A stretch of DNA of 64,000 nucleotides from Paenibacillus nanensis (GTDB lineage: Bacteria > Bacillota > Bacilli > Paenibacillales > Paenibacillaceae): positions 1 to 64,000 of the forward strand of contig NZ_QXQA01000015.1 in the NCBI RefSeq assembly GCF_003583765.1, in the 5' to 3' direction. Each line of letters starts with the position of its first letter. The stretch's first letter is position 1. Under the pieces are notes generated by a model that had not been told where the DNA came from, searched no databases, and was given only the letters and a program-made list of their open reading frames with translations. The position numbers and the translations under genes were made by a program. Positions 15,960 to 24,898 of this stretch are shown in pieces.

Positions 15960-17069
15960 TCATCCGAGCGTGTTATATTTCAACCCCAGCGGCAGAGGCT
16001 CCGGCCGTTCGATCGTGGATTGCAGCGTCACATGGCGCTCCTGTTCGGACGCTTCGAAAATGCCGAGCGAGATGTCCAGAATATGCCGCGCCAGTCTACC
16101 GCTCGCACGATTTTGGCGACCGCTCTGAATCGCGTACGCCATATCGGCGACGCCGATTCCTCTGCTTTCCGTGGCGAAGCCATGCGAATAAGGGACTTCC
16201 TTCAGCTCGCCGGAAGCCGACTTCAACCGGATCGTTCCGCCGAAGAAGTTAGCGTCAGGCACATACAGAATGCCCTCTGTTCCATAGATCTCCATTCGCG
16301 GTTCATAACCGAACGCTTCTTTGCATGCTTGCAGGCTTGCGACAGCTCCGCTATGGAAGTCGAGGGTCGCCGTCACATTGGTCGGCGCTTCAACGGGCAC
16401 CGTATCCCCGTATCTAGCCGATCTCGGATTCGTCACTGTAATTTCTTTATTTAATTGCTGAGCAGAACCCGTCACCCGCCGCACCGGTCCCAGCATGTTG
16501 ACAAGCGCCGTCAAGTAGTACGGCCCCATATCCATAACGGGGTCTCCGCCGAGCTTCAAGAAATTTTGGAAATTCGGGTGCATACCGTTGCCGGCATTCC
16601 CCATAATAATCGATGCATCGGCGGCGTAGGGTTGTCCGATCCAACCGTCATCGATCAGCTTCCGGCATGTCTGAACGCCCGCTCCGAGGAACGTATCCGG
16701 CGCGCAGCCGACGAGCAGTCCCTTGGCTTCCGCCAGCTCCAGCACCTCATCCGCTTCTTCGCGGGACAAGGCGAACGGCTTCTCCGTATAGACGTGTTTT
16801 CCGGCTTCCAATACGCGTTTATTAATCGGCGCATGAGCTGCAGGCGCCGTCAAATTAAGCACAATTTCGATCTCCGGATCGGCCAGCAGCTCCTCCACGG
16901 TGTAAACCGTACCGACGCCGAATTCTTCCGCGCGCTTGCGGGCGAGCTCCGGAACCAAATCCGCAACCGCTTTCACTTCCAGGATGTAATCAAACATTTC
17001 TGTACAATTTTTAAGATAGATTCCGCTAATCATGCCGCATCCGATGACGCCGATCTTTATTTTGCGCAA
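15960..17069 (-). CDS. Gfo/Idh/MocA family oxidoreductase
   Basis: A 369-residue dehydrogenase with the Rossmann motif GVIGCGMISGIYLKN (residues 7-21), the catalytic lysine in KHVYTEKPFA near residue 95, and a C-terminal substrate domain containing LGGDPVMDMGPYYLTALVNM. It should oxidise or reduce a sugar or cyclitol with NAD(P). The start is TTG at 17069, 9 bases after AAGGA; no nearby ATG exists. It is the first gene of a five-gene operon (17069-12268) behind a recognisable promoter. Confidence 0.88.
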   Translation of the reverse strand: MRKIKIGVIGCGMISGIYLKNCTEMFDYILEVKAVADLVPELARKRAEEFGVGTVYTVEELLADPEIEIVLNLTAPAAHAPINKRVLEAGKHVYTEKPFALSREEADEVLELAEAKGLLVGCAPDTFLGAGVQTCRKLIDDGWIGQPYAADASIIMGNAGNGMHPNFQNFLKLGGDPVMDMGPYYLTALVNMLGPVRRVTGSAQQLNKEITVTNPRSARYGDTVPVEAPTNVTATLDFHSGAVASLQACKEAFGYEPRMEIYGTEGILYVPDANFFGGTIRLKSASGELKEVPYSHGFATESRGIGVADMAYAIQSGRQNRASGRLARHILDISLGIFEASEQERHVTLQSTIERPEPLPLGLKYNTLG

Positions 17070-17108
17070 AGTCCATCATCCTTCCCAAAGTTGTGCGATT
17101 CCCCTTCA

Positions 17109-17137
17109 TTATTACGCACCGGACCCTCGTTTCACAA
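17109..17137 (-). promoter_or_regulatory. Predicted sigma-A promoter of the five-gene operon
   Basis: On the minus strand TTGTGA (17137-17132) and TAATAA (17114-17109) are separated by 17 bp and lie 40 bases ahead of the TTG start at 17069. Confidence 0.5.
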
Positions 17138-17265
17138 TGGAGCGGAAAGAAGAATGTCTGGATTTTTTTGATATTCTCTACTCAAGCGAATACTCCATAG
17201 ACGCTTCTTTATTTCCGGCTGCCGCTCATTTTTTTCAACAAGATCCTGCTCCCTCACGTAACAAA

Positions 17266-17288
17266 GGCCGCCGTACGTGCCGGCAGCC
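17266..17288 (-). terminator. Weak hairpin terminator after the ArsR gene
   Basis: On the minus strand GGCTGCCG pairs with CGGCGGCC across a 7-base loop, followed by TTTGTTACG. The T-tract is short, so termination may be partial. Confidence 0.4.
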
Positions 17289-17347
17289 TCAATTTCCCTT
17301 ATGATATACCCAATCTTGACTGGAAAGTCATGCAAGCAATAGAGAGC

Positions 17348-17677
17348 TTATTCTTCTTCCTCCTCTAACAGCTGTTGCAAGCGAAGCATATTCACACGCC
17401 AGAACTTGCTGTAGAAAGCCGCCCAATCTTGCACTTCTTGAAGCGGATAAGCGTTTAGTCGAAACCGGGTTTCTCTGCCCACTTTCCGGTCCAGCGCCAA
17501 TCCCGCTTCTTTCTGTACGGTTAAATGCTTGGATACCGCTGTACGGCCCATTGAAAACTGTGAAGTTAATTCGTGAAGAGGCACTTCCTCTGCTTCCGCT
17601 AAGAGACGAATCAATTCGCGCCTCATTGGGTCAGCGATTGCGTCAAACACATCCCGCGTTTGGTTGTTCCCGCTCAT
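17348..17677 (-). CDS. ArsR-family transcriptional regulator
   Basis: A 109-residue winged-helix regulator: FDAIADPMRRELIRLLAEAE near residue 12, the recognition helix in MGRTAVSKHLTVQKEAGL near residue 43, and the wing DRKVGRETRFRLNAYPL. No metal-binding cysteine pair is present. The C-terminal WAAFYSKFWRVNMLRLQQLL is the type seen in ArsR repressors that partner SRPBCC/AHSA1 genes. The SRPBCC gene at 23131 has a matching operator arrangement, but a link is only inference. ATG at 17677 is chosen for the GGAGGGG 5 bases upstream; the longer frame to 17803 is not supported. Confidence 0.85.
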   Translation of the reverse strand: MSGNNQTRDVFDAIADPMRRELIRLLAEAEEVPLHELTSQFSMGRTAVSKHLTVQKEAGLALDRKVGRETRFRLNAYPLQEVQDWAAFYSKFWRVNMLRLQQLLEEEEE

Positions 17678-18021
17678 AGCAGCCCCTCCAATCGTCATGT
17701 TAGTGTAAATAATCCTCAAAATGTACGAAGGGATCAACTGCCGAGAAAGTCTATTCCTCCCTGAAACAAGCAGCTGGAAATCGGCTGCCGTATCCGTGTG
17801 CACATTGAAATAATACTGGAAGTCGTAACCCGCTCATTCGACTTGTTAATGGTCATTTGAACACTTTCCTCAAGCTCATCTTAGCAGAAATTTGCCGATA
17901 TTTCTTTAGGGGCTGTTTTCATCATGATCGAGTTCTGCAAACAGCGGGTTGAGGCAACCCCCAAGCTTGCGATAGAATTGGGAAGGATATTATAGATTCT
18001 GAGCATGAGAGGACACACATC
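17678..18021. other. Divergent intergenic region, ArsR and PfkB promoters
   Basis: This 344-base stretch has no gene. Toward the plus strand TTGCGA (17967-17972) and TTATAG (17990-17995) are 17 bp apart and could drive the PfkB gene. Just upstream GGGTTG-AGG-CAACCC (17946-17960) is a perfect small inverted repeat that may be an operator. Nothing else stands out. Confidence 0.4.
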
Positions 18022-18987
18022 TTGAGCCAACTAATTACGGTCATTGGAAACGTATTTATGGATATTAAAGGATTCGCTTCAGAGCAATATCATCCGCAAG
18101 CGAAAAACATCGGCCAAATCCGCTTCGTCCATGGGGGCGTCGGCCGTAACATAGCCGAGAATCTTGCCCTTATGGGCATGCCGTCCTGTCTGGTCAGCAC
18201 GGTTGACGAAAGCGCGCTTGGGAATGAAGTGGTACGGCGTCTGCAATCGAGGGGCGTCGATACCCGCTTTATGTCCGCTTACCCCCAAGGGATGGGGATG
18301 TGGCTGGCAACTATGGACGAGCAAGGGAATCTCGTCGGGAGCATTTCGCAGCAGCCGGATTTTGGCGGGCTGTATGGTGGGATTGCAAATCACGGCCATG
18401 CAATCGCGGAAGCGTCCTCCCACTTGGCATTGTCCATCGACCTCACCGAAGCGATAGCAAGAAAAACGATAGAGCTTGCTGCAAGCTACCGCAAGCCAAT
18501 TTACGGCTTGCCTGGGAATATGAGCGTTATAATGAGTCATCCGGACATCCTTGAAGGCTTGGACTGCTTCGTCTGCAATCATGTAGAAGCGGGCAGATTA
18601 ATGGCCGTTTCGTTCGACGCTTTGTCAATCGATGGGCAAATTGAAGCGATGGCGCAATTCGTAGAAGCTCGCGGATTGCGCTCGATGGTGATCACTTTGG
18701 GGGCGAAGGGCTCGGTCTTTTACGACAGCCTCTCCGGCGTTAAAGGTCACCAGCCTGTGTTCCCTGTAGATATGGTGGACTCCAGCGGCGCAGGGGACGC
18801 CTTCTTCTCAGGCGTTGTTGCCGGCTTAGCGCAAGGAATCCCGCTTAATCAAGCTGTATGGATCGGCACCAAAGTCGCCGGCTGGGTCATCGAATCCGCT
18901 GAGAACAATTGCCCGAATACAAGGACACTAATGGCAAGCGACCCCTTCATGAAAGAATGGTTTAATGATAAAAAGAAGCCAGTCTGA
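18022..18987 (+). CDS. PfkB-family carbohydrate/nucleoside kinase
   Basis: A 321-residue ribokinase-like enzyme. PfkB signature 1 is GGVGRNIAENLALMG (residues 38-52) and signature 2 is DSSGAGDAFFSGVVAG (253-268), with Asp259 as catalytic base and the anion hole in GAGD. The NxxE-like motif lies in CNHVEAGRL near residue 185. The overall sequence resembles YeiC-type pseudouridine kinases more than phosphofructokinase; there is no pseudouridine glycosidase gene beside it, so the substrate stays open. The start is TTG at 18022, 10 bases after GAGAGG. A bidirectional terminator follows. Confidence 0.85.
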   Translation: MSQLITVIGNVFMDIKGFASEQYHPQAKNIGQIRFVHGGVGRNIAENLALMGMPSCLVSTVDESALGNEVVRRLQSRGVDTRFMSAYPQGMGMWLATMDEQGNLVGSISQQPDFGGLYGGIANHGHAIAEASSHLALSIDLTEAIARKTIELAASYRKPIYGLPGNMSVIMSHPDILEGLDCFVCNHVEAGRLMAVSFDALSIDGQIEAMAQFVEARGLRSMVITLGAKGSVFYDSLSGVKGHQPVFPVDMVDSSGAGDAFFSGVVAGLAQGIPLNQAVWIGTKVAGWVIESAENNCPNTRTLMASDPFMKEWFNDKKKPV

Positions 18988-18993
18988 GGGCAA

Positions 18994-19036
18994 CAAAAAA
19001 CAGCGATACGCTTTGCGAGGCGTTTCGCTGTTTTTA
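18994..19036. terminator. Bidirectional Rho-independent terminator
   Basis: AAAACAGCGATACGC pairs with GCGTTTCGCTGTTTT with one mismatch, flanked by A-run and T-run. It separates the convergent PfkB and EcsC genes. Confidence 0.85.
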
Positions 19037-19046
19037 ATGATACAGG

Positions 19047-19859
19047 CTAAGATGACGGTTTCAATTTTTCGAGAATCCTCCGCTTCCTGTACATCATTTT
19101 CCCCGTTTCCGTGACATCCTGGAGGGTGGAACGGTTCAAATAAGCGCCGAACAGCATGCCTGCGATCGGAATCATTTGAAACAGCTTTTTCCATCCAAAG
19201 TTGTCCCTGTACGTCAGCATGACCTCGCGCCAGCCTTGCAGCTGGGACATCACCTGACCGCTTTTCTCGCCGGAATGGTACGCGGCCAGATCTTCCAAAA
19301 TCGCTTTTTTGCCGACGATGTCGGAGGAGGAAAACTGCAGGCATTTGACGATAAAGACCCGCTCCGATTTCTCCGTAGGGTCATACCCGTAGCTGATTGC
19401 GACTTCCTGCAGCGCTTTTAGCGATAGGCCAAGCAGCAGCGGGATATCGATGGCTAGCGTAAAAATGCCTCCAAATCCCGTCGTTGCGCCTTGCACCGTC
19501 GCCGTGTTCCGGCTTGATTCAATGATGCCGTCCGCTATCTCATCCATTTGGCGAAGCGGAAGCCGGCCGATCCGGTCCAATGCCGCTGCATCATCCTTCC
19601 CTCCATCCGGGAAAAATTTGCGGTACATCTGTTCTTTGCTGATTAGATAGCGCCCGCCGCTTTGGACGTAGCTTCCGAGCTCGTCAAGCGCTATGCCGAT
19701 TTTATCTTGAATGAATTTTGGCGTGATACGGTCAAGAATTGCAAAAGGCAGCCTGCCGAGCTTTTCCCAAAAAAATAAATCCTTCTGTTCTTGTTCCCAT
19801 TGTTCGATTAGCTTCAGCTCTGCCTTTAGCTTTTCTTCGGTTTCTATATTCGTCGTCAT
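19047..19859 (-). CDS. EcsC-family protein
   Basis: A 270-residue protein of the EcsC family. Segments include WEKLGRLPFAILDRITPKFI near residue 33, the glycine-rich ATVQGATTGFGGIFTLAIDI near residue 120, and MIPIAGMLFGAYLNRSTL near residue 230; two or three hydrophobic stretches suggest peripheral or partial membrane association. EcsC is the third product of the ecs operon in Bacillus, with no settled biochemical role. Here the gene is single, away from ecsAB. GAGGTG precedes the ATG. A long hairpin separates it from its upstream minus-strand neighbour. Confidence 0.85.
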   Translation of the reverse strand: MTTNIETEEKLKAELKLIEQWEQEQKDLFFWEKLGRLPFAILDRITPKFIQDKIGIALDELGSYVQSGGRYLISKEQMYRKFFPDGGKDDAAALDRIGRLPLRQMDEIADGIIESSRNTATVQGATTGFGGIFTLAIDIPLLLGLSLKALQEVAISYGYDPTEKSERVFIVKCLQFSSSDIVGKKAILEDLAAYHSGEKSGQVMSQLQGWREVMLTYRDNFGWKKLFQMIPIAGMLFGAYLNRSTLQDVTETGKMMYRKRRILEKLKPSS

Positions 19860-19944
19860 GGATCGGACACCTCGTTGAAATTTCTTTTAGCCTTACATAC
19901 TGTAAAATGCTCCTCGGCGTTTCTAGAAATGCTCGCTTCTCCAG

Positions 19945-19990
19945 CAAAAGTGAACGGCAGCCCGCCGGATGGATCCGACGGACTGCCGTG
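19945..19990 (-). terminator. Long hairpin terminator
   Basis: A 17-base stem (19955-19971 with 19974-19990, two mismatches) sits 18 bases after the flavin reductase stop. On the minus strand it is followed by TCACTTTTGC, a short T-tract. Confidence 0.65.
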
Positions 19991-20007
19991 AAATGCCCTT
20001 AAATCAA

Positions 20008-20715
20008 TTAATAACCAAAGAAAGCGTCCTTTTTAATGTTCCGTTTCGAAATCTGTTTGTTTTGCAAATATTCAGAGATCGATTTCACCATCGATTGCGG
20101 TCCCGCAACATAGTATTTGCCATCGTTCTTATGGATGGCGGATACTTTATCGATTTCCTGGTGCAGGTCTTCCCTAGAACTCAGGTAAGTGACTTGGATT
20201 GAAGGATGGTTGGCCATCGCGTCCAGCTCGTCTTTATACAGATACGATTTCTTGCTGTCCAGATAGAGAAGATGCACGGGCTGGCCGTTCAGCTTCCCTT
20301 CAGACTCCAGTTGCTTTAAGATCGAACGGAATGGCGTAATGCCGATTCCTCCCGCAATCAGAACCGCAGGGCTGTTGTCATGAAGATGGAATCCCCCGAC
20401 CGGCCCGCTCAAATAGATTTTCATTCCCGGCTTTAATTCAAGCATCGCTTTCTTATACTCGCTCGGTTCTTTGCCGATGCCCATCGTTAATCGGATCACG
20501 TTTTCCGAAGGCGCGGATGCGACGCTGAACGGTTTCAAAGGATTTTTGATCTTCGTGTGCATGATGCGGAACAGACCGTGCTGCCCTGCAATCCATGTGA
20601 CATCTTTTTCTTTTTCAAACAAGAAGGTATAGGCGTCATCCGATTCTTTATAGCTCTCTATGAAAGTAATTTCTCTTTTTTTGAAAATTTTCGGCAGATC
20701 TCGAAAAAAACTCAT
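20008..20715 (-). CDS. FNR-like FAD/NAD(P)-binding oxidoreductase
   Basis: A 235-residue ferredoxin-NADP+ reductase-like protein without a ferredoxin domain. The FAD motif RxYS-like segment is LKPFSVASAP (near residue 62), followed by the NAD-binding GGIGITPFRSILKQL (near 122), and the NAD site ends with YVAGPQSMV (near 202). The C-terminal DAFFGY is the terminal aromatic segment that stacks on FAD. It passes electrons between NAD(P)H and an unknown partner. It starts 19 bases after the UvrA-like gene, so the two share a transcript. Partner and role are unknown. Confidence 0.85.
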   Translation of the reverse strand: MSFFRDLPKIFKKREITFIESYKESDDAYTFLFEKEKDVTWIAGQHGLFRIMHTKIKNPLKPFSVASAPSENVIRLTMGIGKEPSEYKKAMLELKPGMKIYLSGPVGGFHLHDNSPAVLIAGGIGITPFRSILKQLESEGKLNGQPVHLLYLDSKKSYLYKDELDAMANHPSIQVTYLSSREDLHQEIDKVSAIHKNDGKYYVAGPQSMVKSISEYLQNKQISKRNIKKDAFFGY

Positions 20716-20734
20716 TCCTCATCCCCCATTTTCG

Positions 20735-22990
20735 TTACATGAAGTATTTGCCCGTAATAGACTGCTCCGCATGAATGATCTGTGTAGGCAATCCCTCAAA
20801 TACGACCTGGCCGCCTTTGCTGCCTCCGTCCGGCCCCATGTCGATAATCCAATCCGCTTGGCTGATGACATCGAGGTTATGCTCGATGACGACAACCGTA
20901 TTACCGGCATCGACCAGGCGGTTCATTATCCCCAGCAGCTGGCCAATGTCCGACATATGAAGGCCGGTCGTCGGCTCGTCCATTACGTAAATGCTTCCGT
21001 TTTTATGAAGCTCGCTTGCAAGCTTGATGCGCTGACATTCCCCGCCCGAGAGCGTGCTGAGCGGCTGGCCGAGCGTCACATAATTCAGCCCGACATCACT
21101 CATCGCCTGTAGCTTGCGCACAACTTCCTTAAGCTCGAAAAATTCAAGCGCCTGCTCCACGGTCATCTCCAGCACTTCTGCGATGTTTTTGCCGTTCAGC
21201 TTGTATTCGAGCACCTCTTCTTTGAATCGTTTGCCTCCGCAAACCTCGCATGGCAGCTTGACGCTGTCAAGAAAGGACAGATCCGTATACACGACGCCAA
21301 GCCCTTGGCAGTTCTCGCAAGCTCCTTTGGAGTTGAAGCTGAATAAGCCTTGGTTCACCTTGTTTGCGGAAGCAAAAGCTTTGCGAATATCATCCATGAT
21401 GCCCGTGTAGGTTGCGGGATTCGATCGGGTGGACACGCCTACCGCCGACTGGTCGATCACAATGGCATCCGGATGCTGGCTCAAGAAAACTTCGTTAATA
21501 AGCGTGCTCTTGCCTGAACCGGCCACACCGGTCACAACGGTCATCACTCCCGTAGGAATATCGACGCTCACATTGCGCAGGTTATGAAGCGTAGCGTTTC
21601 GGATGGACAGCTTGCCGGAAGGCTGCCTGCAAGCCTGCTTCAGCTCGAGCGGCCGTTTCATATGGTTTCCGGTCAGAGTGTCCGCCTCAAGCAAACCTTG
21701 GAAGCTTCCTTCGTACACGATTGTGCCTCCGCGGCTGCCGGCATGAGGACCAACGTCAACGATATGGTCCGCCACTTTGATAACATCGGGATCATGCTCG
21801 ACGACGATGACGGTATTGCCCTTGTCGCGCAGCTTCTGGAGCAATTCATTTAACCGGTGCACATCACGGGGATGCAGACCAACGCTGGGTTCGTCGAATA
21901 TGTAGGTGACATCGACCAGACTGCCGCTAAGATGCTTCACCATCTTGACGCGCTGGGATTCGCCTCCGGATAAAGTATCCGTCTCACGATCCAGCGTCAA
22001 GTAGTCCAGTCCGATATCCACGAGATGCTGCAGCCGTTCCGCAAGCGACTTCACGATTGGCGCGGCGACGGGATTGTCAATCTCGCGAATGACGCGAATG
22101 AGCTCTCCGACCTCCATGGAGGAGAAGTCCGCAATATTGTAGCCATTGATTTTGCAGCTTAACGCCGCCTGACTGAGTCTTGCGCCTCGGCAGCTGGAGC
22201 ATGGCCCTTCGGAAATGAAAGGCATGACGGTTTTTTGCGTGCGTTCGGATTTCGTCTTAACATCCTGCTTAATGTATTTATTCGTGAACTTCTCAATGAC
22301 GCCTTCCACCGTAATATTCATTGCCTTGCCGCCAAAGTCCACTTGAACCTTCTTTGCTTTGCCGTAGAGGAGTTGATCCAGCTCCTCATCCGAATAATCG
22401 CTCAGCTTCTTGTCCGGGTCGAAGTCGCCGGACTGCATGATCATGTTCCACTCCCAGTCGTTCACTCCGTACCCAGGGAGCTTAATCGCTCCTTCATTCA
22501 ACGACTGGGACATATCTATCGCCTTGCCCATATCGACACCTAGTCTACGGCCAATCCCGTTACACTCGGGGCACATGCCTTGCGGATCGTTGAATGAAAA
22601 CAGATTCACGGGACCGACGTGCGGTTGTCCCGCTCGGGAGAACAGCAGCCGGAGAATAGGCGAAATATCGGTAATTGTGCCCATCGTGGAATGTGAACCT
22701 CCGCCCAGCCGCTTCTGGTCCACAATTACGGCCATGCTTAAGTTCTCGATTGCATCGGTGTCCGGCTGCGGAACCCGCGGCAGGAAAGTACGCACGAACA
22801 TGCTGAAATTCTCATTGAGCAATCTCGTAGATTCCGCAGCGATCGTGTCGAACACGATGGAGGATTTGCCCGATCCGGATACACCGGTAAAAATCGTGAT
22901 CTTACGTTTCGGGATACGCAAGGATACGTTCTTCAAGTTGTTTTCCCTCGCGCCCGAAATAACGATATATTCCTGATTCGATTCGTTCAT
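20735..22990 (-). CDS. Short UvrA paralogue (UvrA2/DrrC type)
   Basis: A 751-residue ABC-type ATPase related to excinuclease subunit A. It has two Walker A motifs (GVSGSGKSS near residue 37; GVAGSGKST near 485), two signatures (LSGGESQRV and LSGGECQRI), two Walker B motifs (YIFDEPSVGLHP and YVMDEPTTGLHM), and zinc-binding CPECNGIG, CENCQGLG and CEVCGGKRF. It is about 190 residues shorter than true UvrA and lacks most of the UvrB-binding region, as in UvrA2 or drug-resistance DrrC proteins. It probably binds drug-modified or distorted DNA. It is cotranscribed with a flavin reductase. Confidence 0.9.
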   Translation of the reverse strand: MNESNQEYIVISGARENNLKNVSLRIPKRKITIFTGVSGSGKSSIVFDTIAAESTRLLNENFSMFVRTFLPRVPQPDTDAIENLSMAVIVDQKRLGGGSHSTMGTITDISPILRLLFSRAGQPHVGPVNLFSFNDPQGMCPECNGIGRRLGVDMGKAIDMSQSLNEGAIKLPGYGVNDWEWNMIMQSGDFDPDKKLSDYSDEELDQLLYGKAKKVQVDFGGKAMNITVEGVIEKFTNKYIKQDVKTKSERTQKTVMPFISEGPCSSCRGARLSQAALSCKINGYNIADFSSMEVGELIRVIREIDNPVAAPIVKSLAERLQHLVDIGLDYLTLDRETDTLSGGESQRVKMVKHLSGSLVDVTYIFDEPSVGLHPRDVHRLNELLQKLRDKGNTVIVVEHDPDVIKVADHIVDVGPHAGSRGGTIVYEGSFQGLLEADTLTGNHMKRPLELKQACRQPSGKLSIRNATLHNLRNVSVDIPTGVMTVVTGVAGSGKSTLINEVFLSQHPDAIVIDQSAVGVSTRSNPATYTGIMDDIRKAFASANKVNQGLFSFNSKGACENCQGLGVVYTDLSFLDSVKLPCEVCGGKRFKEEVLEYKLNGKNIAEVLEMTVEQALEFFELKEVVRKLQAMSDVGLNYVTLGQPLSTLSGGECQRIKLASELHKNGSIYVMDEPTTGLHMSDIGQLLGIMNRLVDAGNTVVVIEHNLDVISQADWIIDMGPDGGSKGGQVVFEGLPTQIIHAEQSITGKYFM

Positions 22991-23130
22991 GCTCCCCTTC
23001 CTTCCAATCGCGATAAGTTTTTACTCCGATTTACATTCTAGCATTTATTGGGCATTTATAGGTAGGGAGTATCGGCTTATCCCGGTTAAAACAAAATCGT
23101 GTCGGATTATCCGAATCAGCATCAATTCGA

Positions 23131-23529
23131 TTATTGCGCCAACAGCTTTTCCAGCTCGCCGCACCAATTCATCCAGCCGTGCTTAGCGCCTGCAAGTCCG
23201 TGAGCATGCGAGAATCCGGTTTGTTCGAGGTGAAGGTTGACTTTGCCGTCCCCTAGCTCCTGCAGCGTCCAAATGACCGTATGGATCTCCTCGCCGACGC
23301 CCCATGTATAGGACAAACGGCTAGGCGGCTCCACAACAAGCACCTCGCCGTCAATGCGACCATCCCAGTATTCGTTCGGCTCGGCGCGGAATTGAAACTT
23401 GTGTCCAACAACGGGCTTGAAATCATTTTCCAAAACCCACTTGGCCAGCATTTTCGAATCGGTTAAAGCCGACCACAGCTTCTCAATCGTTGTTGTGTAC
23501 TGAAAATCTAACGTTAGGACTAAACTCAT
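23131..23529 (-). CDS. SRPBCC (AHSA1-like) domain protein
   Basis: A 132-residue START-like protein of the activator-of-Hsp90 homologue group. LDFQYTTTIEKLWSALTDS at the start, AKWVLENDFKPVVGHKFQF, and the C-terminal helix HGWMNWCGELEKLLAQ are typical. It forms a hydrophobic cavity; the ligand is unknown. Such genes are commonly regulated by ArsR repressors. The ATG at 23529 follows GGAGGAAGAGGA, so the longer frame to 23640 is not used. The promoter carries two near-identical 16-bp palindromes, but no regulator gene is adjacent. Confidence 0.85.
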   Translation of the reverse strand: MSLVLTLDFQYTTTIEKLWSALTDSKMLAKWVLENDFKPVVGHKFQFRAEPNEYWDGRIDGEVLVVEPPSRLSYTWGVGEEIHTVIWTLQELGDGKVNLHLEQTGFSHAHGLAGAKHGWMNWCGELEKLLAQ

Positions 23530-23582
23530 TCCTCTTCCTCCTCCATCCTCGTATCGCACATCGTTTGATAGATTCACGATAT

Positions 23583-23634
23583 GACACCATTTGGTGACGA
23601 TTTGATTATAGGATACCTTTTGGTGTCGTGTCAA
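23583..23634 (-). promoter_or_regulatory. Promoter with two palindromic operators
   Basis: On the minus strand TTGACA (23634-23629) and TATAAT (23610-23605), both consensus, are separated by 18 bp. One 16-bp palindrome, GACACCAAAAGGTATC, fills the spacer (23627-23612). A second, GTCACCAAATGGTGTC, covers the expected transcription start region (23598-23583). Centres are 29 bp apart. The layout is that of a repressor-blocked promoter for the SRPBCC gene. Confidence 0.8.
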
Positions 23635-23725
23635 CGACATTTTTCAAACCGGCATCTTCTTAATGAATATGGGAAGAATGGGTGAGGTGCACCGTATGGC
23701 ATGACTAGAATGGAGTGAATCCTTC

Positions 23726-24868
23726 GTGAATTTTCCGCCTTTCGCATTAGAAAAGTGGCAAAACAAATACAGTAAAGAAGCGAAATATAACTTGGCGGAT
23801 ACATGCGCCGATCCCTTGACCCTCAAGCAGCTGCTGTCGTTAGGCGACACTACGTTGGACGAACAGTTGTCCCTTCTGCTCGAGCAGAAGCTTGATTACG
23901 GCGAAATTCAGGGCTTGAGCCTGCTGCGCCGGCTGATTGCGGAGCAATACTCCAGCTTGACTGAGGATCAGATTATTATGATGAATGGCGCGGCTTCCGC
24001 TAACGCGCTTGCTATAATTTCGCTGGTAGAGCCCGGTGATCGTGTCGTAGCCTTCCATCCCTCCTACCAGCAGCTCTATGCCCTTCCACATTCTCTACAG
24101 GCCGAGGTTCGCTTCGTTCCGCTGCGGCCGGAGAATCATTTCCAGCCTGATCTTGAGGAATTAAGGAGTGCCGCGGCTCCGGGAACAAAGCTGATTCTCC
24201 TCAATAATCCCAATAACCCAACCGGAACACTGCTTTCCGGCGTGGTGCTGGATGACATCGTATCCATAGCCCGCAGCTGCGGGGCGTATATTCTCTGCGA
24301 TGAGATTGGCATGCGTCTACGGCCCGGCACAGTAACCGAACGCATTCCCTCCATCGCCGATCTGTACGAGAGAGGGATTGCAACCTCCAGCATGTCCAAG
24401 GTGCTCTCGCTTGCAGGGCTGCGGATCGGGTGGATCGCAAGCGCCGATCAGAACATCATCCATACATGCATGAAGCTCCGTGATTATACGACAGTTAGCA
24501 GCAGCGTTCTGACGGATCGTATCGGCGCCATTGCGATGGCGAAGCAAGACATCATTTTGGGCAAAAACCGGGAGCTGCTTCGGAACAATCTAGCTCTCCT
24601 GAAAGAATGGTCGGACGCGGAAGAAGCGTACACGTTTGTGCCGCCTCAAGGCGGTACGGCTGCATTGCTGCAGCTGCACGCCGCCGGGCAATCGGAGTCG
24701 TTTTGCAAGCAGCTTCTGCAAGAAACGGGAGTGCTTCTCGTTCCGGGCTCCACTTTCGGCCTTGAAGGCTACGCTCGGATTGGCTGCGCAGGTAAGACGG
24801 ACACTTTGAAGCAAGGACTAGCGGCCATGAGTAAATTTGTGCGTCACAGACCGCGTTATTACAAGTAG
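23726..24868 (+). CDS. PLP-dependent class I/II aminotransferase
   Basis: A 380-residue fold-type I PLP enzyme. LDYGEIQG at residues 56-63 is the substrate-side tyrosine segment, NPNNPTG at 161-167 holds the PLP-ring asparagine, Asp192 pairs with the pyridine nitrogen (YILCDEIG), Lys225 in SSMSKVLSLAGLRIGW binds PLP, and Arg233 would bind PLP phosphate. The sequence resembles the capreomycidine-synthase/aminotransferase group, so either transamination or a beta-elimination type reaction is possible. The start is GTG at 23726, 8-9 bases after GGAGTG. It stands alone before a bidirectional terminator. Confidence 0.87.
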   Translation: MNFPPFALEKWQNKYSKEAKYNLADTCADPLTLKQLLSLGDTTLDEQLSLLLEQKLDYGEIQGLSLLRRLIAEQYSSLTEDQIIMMNGAASANALAIISLVEPGDRVVAFHPSYQQLYALPHSLQAEVRFVPLRPENHFQPDLEELRSAAAPGTKLILLNNPNNPTGTLLSGVVLDDIVSIARSCGAYILCDEIGMRLRPGTVTERIPSIADLYERGIATSSMSKVLSLAGLRIGWIASADQNIIHTCMKLRDYTTVSSSVLTDRIGAIAMAKQDIILGKNRELLRNNLALLKEWSDAEEAYTFVPPQGGTAALLQLHAAGQSESFCKQLLQETGVLLVPGSTFGLEGYARIGCAGKTDTLKQGLAAMSKFVRHRPRYYK

Positions 24869-24898
24869 TACCTCTTGGCTTCTTTCGTCCAAAAAATG

